A DNA stretch of 10,990 nt from Chloroflexota bacterium. Lineage in GTDB: Bacteria; Chloroflexota; Anaerolineae; Anaerolineales; Villigracilaceae. The stretch covers positions 1 through 10,990 of the forward strand of contig JACPVD010000182.1 in the NCBI GenBank assembly GCA_016191895.1, given 5' to 3'. The translations under genes were made by a program, and so were the position numbers. Below are positions 7,157 through 10,990 of this stretch, piece by piece. Positions within the stretch are counted from its first letter, which is position 1; each line of letters opens with the position of its first letter. A model generated the notes under the pieces. That model was not told where the DNA came from, made no database searches, and was given only the letters and a program-made list of their open reading frames with translations.

Positions 7157-7174
7157 GGACGTTCTCCAACGTCC
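7157..7174. repeat. Short hairpin in the leader of the 6029-7132 gene (family 2)
   Basis: GGACGTT (7157-7163) and AACGTCC (7168-7174) flank CTCC. The TCTCC centre matches the other family 2 palindromes, but the arms differ. On the - strand transcript it lies between the proposed promoter and the Shine-Dalgarno. Confidence 0.7.
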
Positions 7175-7188
7175 GTGTGAAGGCGAAT

Positions 7189-7217
7189 ATAGTATTGCTC
7201 TCTAAAAACTACGCCAA
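7189..7217 (-). promoter_or_regulatory. Candidate sigma70-type promoter for the 7132 operon
   Basis: On the - strand, TTGGCG (7217-7212) and TACTAT (7194-7189) are separated by 17 bases. The -35 keeps the TTG core and the -10 matches TATAAT at four of six positions. Transcription would start about 50 bases upstream of the ATG at 7132, so the mRNA would include the hairpin at 7157-7174. Confidence 0.45.
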
Positions 7218-7233
7218 TCGCGAAGATTCTGCC

Positions 7234-7330
7234 CGGTACGACAAGATTTATCTTGCCCGCGTCCGGCGCAAACTGAAGTTTGCGGTACGTGCCGCGTTAC
7301 GAATCAATGCGCAAAATGAATTTTGCGTTA
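7234..7330. repeat. Cluster of three family 1 hairpins
   Basis: Three small palindromes occur in tandem. CAAGAT-TT-ATCTTG is at 7242-7255 (reverse orientation). GCAAACT-GA-AGTTTGC is at 7268-7283, followed by GGTAC. CGCAAAAT-GA-ATTTTGCG is at 7310-7327, followed by TTAC. GTGCCGCGTTAC at 7289-7300 recurs exactly, reverse-complemented, at 9966-9977. Read on the - strand, the stretch from 7300 to 7236 aligns with the copy at 8387-8440. Together with the 7133-7233 leader it fills the 195-base gap between two genes; no coding sequence is seen there. Confidence 0.8.
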
Positions 7331-8281
7331 CTGCGCGAACAACTCCTGCGCATATTGGACGATCATCTGGTCCTTCTGCTTGTCCATCGAATCTGGCAGC
7401 ATGCGCGGCAGGGAATTGGCGTCATACGTCTGGTTCGGTGCTTCGTTGTTCAAACGCACCCAGGAGACACCGCCATGAACCGCGTTGTTGATCATCAAAA
7501 TCGTGTGCTCGTAATCGGGCTGGACGTGATCCTTCTCCGATTGAATGCGCTGGTACGGCACGCGGACCTGCGAAATAAACGTACTGGCTTCGCGTTCGGC
7601 CCAGAAGGATTCGTCATCACAGGTTGCAACGTCAGTGAGATGTCCCAGCCCGCCACCGTCGCATCCGCCGGTATCGTCGCGATTTGCGGGACCTTCCCAA
7701 TCGATCAAAAACTGGATGAGCAGGTCGGGGTATCGCGCCAGCGCGCCGGAGGCCATGGTGATTCCGTATGAGTTGCTGACCATGCCTATTTTTGCAGGAT
7801 CAATTCCCGGCAAGGCCGAGATCGCACGAATCACTTCCGCAAGTCCGTCCTGGTGGATGAATCCGTTATAGTTTTCCGTCCCGCCGCTTTTGCCGCGCCC
7901 ATCGGGATCGAAAACGACCGCAACATATCCCGCCTGATTAATGATGGACACAGTGGAGCCAGCCGGGCCTGGCTTGAGAAACCCGCCGCTATCGCCGCTT
8001 CCGCCGGGCACCAAAACGAGCGCGGGCAATTGATTCTGCCCACCCCAATTCTCGGGGTAATGGGCTTCCACATACAGGCTCGCGCCGCTTGTCGGGTTGG
8101 TAACGGTGAGTATGGAATCACCGGTTTGCACGGCAGGGACGGAGGACGGGTTTTGCAGCGTCTCGCCTGCAACAGACACAGCCGGCCGGGTTGGCGACGC
8201 CGCAGATTTTGGGGTAGCCGGCGCAGTACATGCTGCGGCAATCAAGGCAACGAGTGTCAAAAGAAATATTTTTGTTTTCAT
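7328..8281 (-). CDS. Alpha/beta hydrolase lipoprotein, atypical nucleophile elbow
   Basis: A 317-residue predicted lipoprotein: signal peptide with lipobox IAAAC (Cys18), Ala/Pro/Ser linker with SPTRPAVS, then an alpha/beta-hydrolase domain. LVLVPGGSG (88-96) is the likely oxyanion strand-loop. VVFDPDGRGKSGG (122-134) is the usual strand and turn before the nucleophile helix. The elbow reads VSNSYGI with Ser171, so the first Gly of GxSxG is Ser. A probable acid is Asp251 in SEKDHVQP and a probable base His269 in NAVHGG. Cys207 and Cys221 in the cap-like insert could pair. This looks like a dienelactone-hydrolase or dipeptidyl-peptidase-like serine hydrolase; the exact substrate is unknown. 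The start has AAAGGAGA upstream. The TAA stop lies directly against a repeat hairpin. It is separated from the four-gene block by 195 bases, so it may be transcribed on its own. Confidence 0.85.
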   Translation of the reverse strand: MKTKIFLLTLVALIAAACTAPATPKSAASPTRPAVSVAGETLQNPSSVPAVQTGDSILTVTNPTSGASLYVEAHYPENWGGQNQLPALVLVPGGSGDSGGFLKPGPAGSTVSIINQAGYVAVVFDPDGRGKSGGTENYNGFIHQDGLAEVIRAISALPGIDPAKIGMVSNSYGITMASGALARYPDLLIQFLIDWEGPANRDDTGGCDGGGLGHLTDVATCDDESFWAEREASTFISQVRVPYQRIQSEKDHVQPDYEHTILMINNAVHGGVSWVRLNNEAPNQTYDANSLPRMLPDSMDKQKDQMIVQYAQELFAQ

Positions 8282-8301
8282 AAGCGGTCTATCTCCTTTC
8301 T

Positions 8302-8331
8302 ACTTTATGTCCCGCATTCTACAGTTCGCAA
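8302..8331 (-). promoter_or_regulatory. Weak candidate promoter for the 7328-8281 gene
   Basis: On the - strand, TTGCGA (8331-8326) and TAAAGT (8307-8302) are 18 bases apart, ending just upstream of the AAAGGAGA Shine-Dalgarno. The -10 is a poor match, so this is tentative. Confidence 0.25.
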
Positions 8332-8386
8332 GTTGCGCCGCCATGACTTCCATGTAAAAGTGTTGTAAAAAAGGAGGCGACATCCA

Positions 8387-8457
8387 TAACGCGGCGTACC
8401 GCACACTTGTCCTAGCGGGCAAGGTGAACCTTGCCGTACTTGTTGTACGCGTTGCGG
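8387..8457. repeat. Family 1 repeat in the divergent intergenic region
   Basis: GGCAAGGT (8418-8425) and ACCTTGCC (8428-8435) surround GA and are followed by GTAC. The outer part has imperfect inverted ends, AACGCGGCGTAC (8388-8399) against GTACGCGTT (8445-8453). It aligns with the reverse complement of 7236-7300, sharing TAACGCGG, GTACCGCA, the GCGGGCAAG hairpin and CGTAC. The rest of the 227-base gap between the divergent starts (8282-8508) holds only promoter-type sequence and no gene. Confidence 0.75.
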
Positions 8458-8496
8458 CAAATCTTATTTCTCCAAAAATCCACGTCTTACACGCAG

Positions 8497-8502
8497 TAAA
8501 AT
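8497..8502 (+). promoter_or_regulatory. -10 element placed for leaderless transcription of 8509
   Basis: TAAAAT ends exactly 6 bases before the ATG at 8509, so transcription would begin at or next to the start codon. No Shine-Dalgarno is present upstream. No convincing -35 was found. The gene at 10058 has the same spacing. Confidence 0.55.
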
Positions 8503-8508
8503 ACCCAC

Positions 8509-9969
8509 ATGCGCAAACTCCCCTGTAATTTTCTGACCCTGTTTTTGCTCAGTTCGCTTGTTGCGTCATGCAATACCCCTGCCACTCCGTCGACAATTTC
8601 AACGGCCACGATTCCGCCGCCGACGATTTCCATCGCCACACCCGTTCCGCCTTCGCCCACACCGACTCCGATTCCCCTGCGCCCGGCGTATAAGCTCGAT
8701 ACAATATTCGATTACGATCTGCACATCGTTTCCGTCGATCAAACAATAATCTATCCAAACCACAGTGGACAATCTCTCGATACGCTGGTCTTTGCCGTTG
8801 CCCCAAACTACTGGCCGAATTGTTTTTTTCTGCAAGACATCACCGTGGACAACATCCCCGTGACGAATCACACGCTAACCGCTCATCGATTGGACGTTCC
8901 GCTCCCGACTCCGCTCGCGCCTGATTCTGCCGCGACGGTGACTCTGCGCTTCAAACTTTCCCTGCCCTACCTCGACCAGGCCAATGCCCTGCGCGCAAGA
9001 ATCTTCGGCTACGGTGACGTGCAAACCAATCTCGTTAACTGGTATCCATATATCGTTCCGTTTGAAAACGACGAGTGGATCATCCGCGAGCCGTGGTCGC
9101 ATGGCGAATATCTCGCCTACCCCAGCGCGGACTTTGAAGTGAATCTAAATTTTGCAAACCCTGAAAACAAACCCGTCGTTGCCGCCAGCGGATACGCCGA
9201 AATGAGCGGCGATTTCACCCGGTACACCCTCACCGAAGCGCGGACGTTTGCCATCTCCGCCAGCCGCGAGTTCCAGGTCTCATCCATGCAGGCGGGGGAT
9301 GCGGTTGTGTATAGTTATTATCTTCCCATCTATCAACAGGCAGGCTGGGCCGCCATGCATGCCAGCGCGGAAGCATTGCAGGTCTTCTCACAAAAATTTG
9401 GTATGTACCCCCATAAAACGCTTTCGATTGTCATGGCCGATTTCAAAGACAGCATGGAATTTTCTGCGCTGTATTTTCACAGCCGCAGTTTCTACGATCT
9501 CTATAACGGCACGCCCGGCGACTACCTGACCTTCGTCGCCGTCCACGAAACGGGGCATCAATGGTGGTTCGATCAGGTCGCCAACGATCAGGCGCTCGAA
9601 CCCTGGCTCGACGAATCTCTCACCACCTATTCGGAGGCGATCTATTACGAATCCGTCCATCCAGACCTGCTTCCGTTGTGGTGGTCGAATCGAATCAACT
9701 TTTTCGAGCCGAAAGGGTTTATCGACATTCCCGTTTATGACGGCTTGAATGACGATAATTACAAGCATACGGTCTACTTCAACGGCGCGAAGTTTCTCGC
9801 AGATTTACGCCTGCGAATCGGGGATGAATCTTTTTTTGCCTTCCTACAGGATTATTATGCTCAAGGCCGTGGGAACGTCGTCCGCGCCGACGATTTCTTC
9901 CGCATTCTGGATGAGCACACCGATATGGATTACTCCGATATCGTGGGCGTTTATTTCCGCAACCGGTAA
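8509..9969 (+). CDS. M1-family zinc metallopeptidase lipoprotein
   Basis: A 486-residue predicted membrane-anchored aminopeptidase-like enzyme. Signal peptide with lipobox LVASC (Cys21) and a Pro/Thr-rich linker to about residue 58. A beta-rich N-terminal domain resembling the M1 saddle domain follows, then the catalytic domain. Zinc ligands His346 and His350 lie in HETGH with catalytic Glu347. The third ligand Glu369 falls exactly 18 residues on, in WLDES, which is the M1 pattern HEXXH-x18-E. DSMEF (314-318) stands in the position of the GAMEN substrate motif, and Tyr423 in VYFNGAKFL matches the catalytic Tyr. The C-terminal helical domain of long M1 enzymes is lacking; the protein ends about 60 residues after Tyr423. 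The role is likely trimming of extracellular peptides. It is divergent from the hydrolase gene at 8281, and its TAA belongs to a repeat edge (GTAACGCGGCAC). Confidence 0.92.
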   Translation: MRKLPCNFLTLFLLSSLVASCNTPATPSTISTATIPPPTISIATPVPPSPTPTPIPLRPAYKLDTIFDYDLHIVSVDQTIIYPNHSGQSLDTLVFAVAPNYWPNCFFLQDITVDNIPVTNHTLTAHRLDVPLPTPLAPDSAATVTLRFKLSLPYLDQANALRARIFGYGDVQTNLVNWYPYIVPFENDEWIIREPWSHGEYLAYPSADFEVNLNFANPENKPVVAASGYAEMSGDFTRYTLTEARTFAISASREFQVSSMQAGDAVVYSYYLPIYQQAGWAAMHASAEALQVFSQKFGMYPHKTLSIVMADFKDSMEFSALYFHSRSFYDLYNGTPGDYLTFVAVHETGHQWWFDQVANDQALEPWLDESLTTYSEAIYYESVHPDLLPLWWSNRINFFEPKGFIDIPVYDGLNDDNYKHTVYFNGAKFLADLRLRIGDESFFAFLQDYYAQGRGNVVRADDFFRILDEHTDMDYSDIVGVYFRNR

Positions 9970-10025
9970 CGCGGCACTTTCGTCCGCCGCCTCCCCTGCA
10001 AAATGCAGACTAAAGTCTGCGGTAC
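9966..10025. repeat. Family 1 repeat overlapping the M1 peptidase stop
   Basis: GTAACGCGGCAC (9966-9977) contains the TAA stop of the peptidase gene and is the exact reverse complement of 7289-7300. Further on, GCAGACT (10005-10011) and AGTCTGC (10014-10020) flank AA and are followed by GGTAC. No T tract follows, so it is not a classic terminator. Confidence 0.75.
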
Positions 10026-10045
10026 GGGCGAAAAGTTTTTTGCGG

Positions 10046-10051
10046 TAAGAT
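10046..10051 (+). promoter_or_regulatory. -10 element placed for leaderless transcription of 10058
   Basis: TAAGAT ends exactly 6 bases before the ATG at 10058. There is no Shine-Dalgarno, and the surroundings (GGTAAGATAGACAC) resemble those at 8509 (AGTAAAATACCCAC). Confidence 0.55.
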
Positions 10052-10057
10052 AGACAC

Positions 10058-10990
10058 ATGCCCATCACCCTTCACCCCAACCGCGAAAAAAGTCTACTGC
10101 GCCGCCATCCGTGGATCTTTGCCAGCGCGATCAAGCATGTGGATGAAACACACGCATCCGGCTCGACCGTTGACCTGCTCTCCTCCGAGGGGAAGTTCCT
10201 CGCCCGGGCCTCCTACTCCCCAAGTTCGCAGATCCGCGCGCGTGTGTGGACGTTTACCGATGAACCGGTGGATAAGGAGTTTTTTCGCAGGAAGATTCGA
10301 GCCGCGATCGCCTTACGCAACACACAAAACGTAACGCGCAATGTCAATGCCTATCGCTTGATTCACGCCGAGTCAGACGGCATCCCCGGCCTGATCGTCG
10401 ACCGTTACAAGGATGTGCTCGTCCTGCAATCCCTCACGGCTGGCTCTGAATTTTGGAAGGAAACCATTGCCGATATTTTGGTCGAAGAAACAGGCATTCA
10501 AGCCATCCATGAACGTTCCGATGCCGATGTGCGTGAACTTGAAGGCCTAAAACCCATCAATGGAATTCTACGGGGATCAATTACCAATTACCAGTTACAA
10601 ATCACTGAATACGGATTGACATTCAAAGTCAACCTTGCCACCGGCCACAAAACCGGCTTCTACCTCGACCAGCGTCATAACCGTCACCGCGCAGGTGAAT
10701 TTGCAAAAGACCGTGATGTGCTGAATTGTTTCTGCTACACCGGCGGATTTACCATCCATGCGCTGGCGGGCGGGGCCAAATCCGTTCTCTCCATCGATTC
10801 GTCCGCTGACGCGCTGGCGTTGCTTGAAGAAAATATCGCGCTCAATGCTCTACCCGTCGACCGGCATACCTCCCTCGAGGGCGACGTTTTTCAACTGCTC
10901 AGAAAATTCCGCGACGAAAATCGCTCCTTCGACATGATCATCCACGAACCGCCCAAGTTCGCTCCCACTGCAAAAAAAAAAAAAAAAGCA
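10058..10990 (+). CDS. Class I rRNA methyltransferase, RlmI-like, 3' partial
   Basis: The first 311 residues of a SAM-dependent methyltransferase of the RlmI/RlmK family, which in E. coli makes m5C in 23S rRNA. The family is usually about 390-400 residues, so the C-terminus is missing. The N-terminal PUA-like RNA-binding domain starts at LHPNREKSLLRRHPWIFASA (5-24). The linker domain has HAESDGIPGLIVDRY (103-117). GHKTGFYLDQR (196-206) precedes the Rossmann fold, whose SAM motif I is VLNCFCYTGGFTIHALAGGA (221-240), with acidic motif II at SIDSS (245-249). The active-site strand reads HEPPKFAPT (296-304) where the family has LDPPKF, an unusual change. A heptamer repeat encodes SITNYQLQIT (174-183). 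The frame ends in KKKKK, encoded by a run of 16 A. Start chosen from domain fit and the leaderless-type -10. Confidence 0.9.
   Translation, partial: MPITLHPNREKSLLRRHPWIFASAIKHVDETHASGSTVDLLSSEGKFLARASYSPSSQIRARVWTFTDEPVDKEFFRRKIRAAIALRNTQNVTRNVNAYRLIHAESDGIPGLIVDRYKDVLVLQSLTAGSEFWKETIADILVEETGIQAIHERSDADVRELEGLKPINGILRGSITNYQLQITEYGLTFKVNLATGHKTGFYLDQRHNRHRAGEFAKDRDVLNCFCYTGGFTIHALAGGAKSVLSIDSSADALALLEENIALNALPVDRHTSLEGDVFQLLRKFRDENRSFDMIIHEPPKFAPTAKKKKKA
10578..10605. repeat. Heptamer tandem repeat inside the methyltransferase gene
   Basis: Four consecutive seven-base units: CAATTAC (10578), CAATTAC (10585), CAGTTAC (10592) and the degenerate AAATCAC (10599). They are read in frame as I-T-N-Y-Q-L-Q-I-T in the linker between the RNA-binding part and the Rossmann fold, a place where the family varies. 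Confidence 0.75.
10972..10987 (+). repeat. Run of 16 A within the methyltransferase frame
   Basis: Sixteen consecutive A follow the conserved PPKFAPT motif, three bases before the window end. They are read as the last base of an Ala codon plus five Lys codons. Homopolymers this long are prone to replication, transcription or sequencing slippage, so the downstream frame cannot be trusted from this window. Confidence 0.95.

Noticed and set aside
7234..7330. Hairpin cluster as a CRISPR array
   Set aside because: The hairpins differ in arm sequence and orientation, have irregular spacing, and no uniform spacers or cas genes are present.
7280..7771. 163-codon open frame on the + strand
   Set aside because: Antisense to the 7328-8281 hydrolase gene, begins inside a repeat and has no domain or signal.
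8282..8508. tRNA or small RNA gene in the divergent gap
   Set aside because: No tRNA-like cloverleaf or CCA end was found. The structured part is accounted for by the family 1 repeat.
9966..10025. Hairpin after the M1 peptidase gene as a rho-independent terminator
   Set aside because: The stem is only 7 bp and is followed by GGTACGGGCG rather than a T tract.

Overview
The window is a gene-dense stretch of bacterial chromosome. Two housekeeping genes on the + strand, leuS and an RlmI-type rRNA methyltransferase, flank a block of six genes for predicted lipoproteins. The best guess for the organism is a Chloroflexota bacterium of class Anaerolineae, probably from an environmental genome. This is inferred from the style of the lipoproteins (lipobox followed by Pro/Thr/Ala-rich linkers), the many small palindromic repeats between and inside genes, and repeat-derived peptides inside proteins. 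No marker gene in the window proves it.

Layout: 3-1625 (+) is the C-terminal two thirds of leucyl-tRNA synthetase. It ends at a strong, symmetrical terminator (1632-1671) that it shares with the convergent - strand block. Reading that block in its direction of transcription, the genes are: 8281-7328 alpha/beta hydrolase lipoprotein; 7132-6029 NodB-like (polysaccharide deacetylase-like) lipoprotein; 5946-3829 lipoprotein with 14 beta-propeller blade repeats; 3832-2711 second NodB-like lipoprotein, coupled to the propeller gene by an ATGA overlap; 2639-1689 alpha/beta hydrolase (esterase-type) lipoprotein. The last four could be one operon with intergenic gaps of 82, -4 and 71 bases. Divergent from the block, 8509-9969 (+) encodes an M1-family zinc metallopeptidase lipoprotein. 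It is followed at 10058 (+) by the methyltransferase gene, which runs off the window.

Taken together, the lipoproteins look like a membrane-anchored set acting outside the cytoplasmic membrane: two ester-type hydrolases, two possible glycan deacetylases, a propeller protein and a peptidase. Three with unrelated or distant catalytic domains share a similar N-terminal linker around a T-x-RP-x-V motif. A role in deacylating or remodelling a surface polymer is plausible but is inference.

The most unusual content is repeats. Two families of small hairpins are present. In each family the arms differ from copy to copy but remain self-complementary, while the centre or flank stays constant. Family 1 has arms around a central RA with GTAC beside it (copies at 7242, 7268, 7310, 8418, 10005). 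Family 2 has arms around a central TCTCC (copies at 1113, 2660, 2685, 5966, 7157). One family 2 palindrome lies in frame inside leuS. A different widespread repeat lies inside the 2711-3832 gene, a heptamer tandem lies inside the methyltransferase gene, and the methyltransferase frame ends in a run of 16 A. Two genes take their stop codon from the GTAACGC edge of a family 1 copy. The two complete + strand starts (8509, 10058) look leaderless, whereas the - strand genes have clear Shine-Dalgarno sequences.
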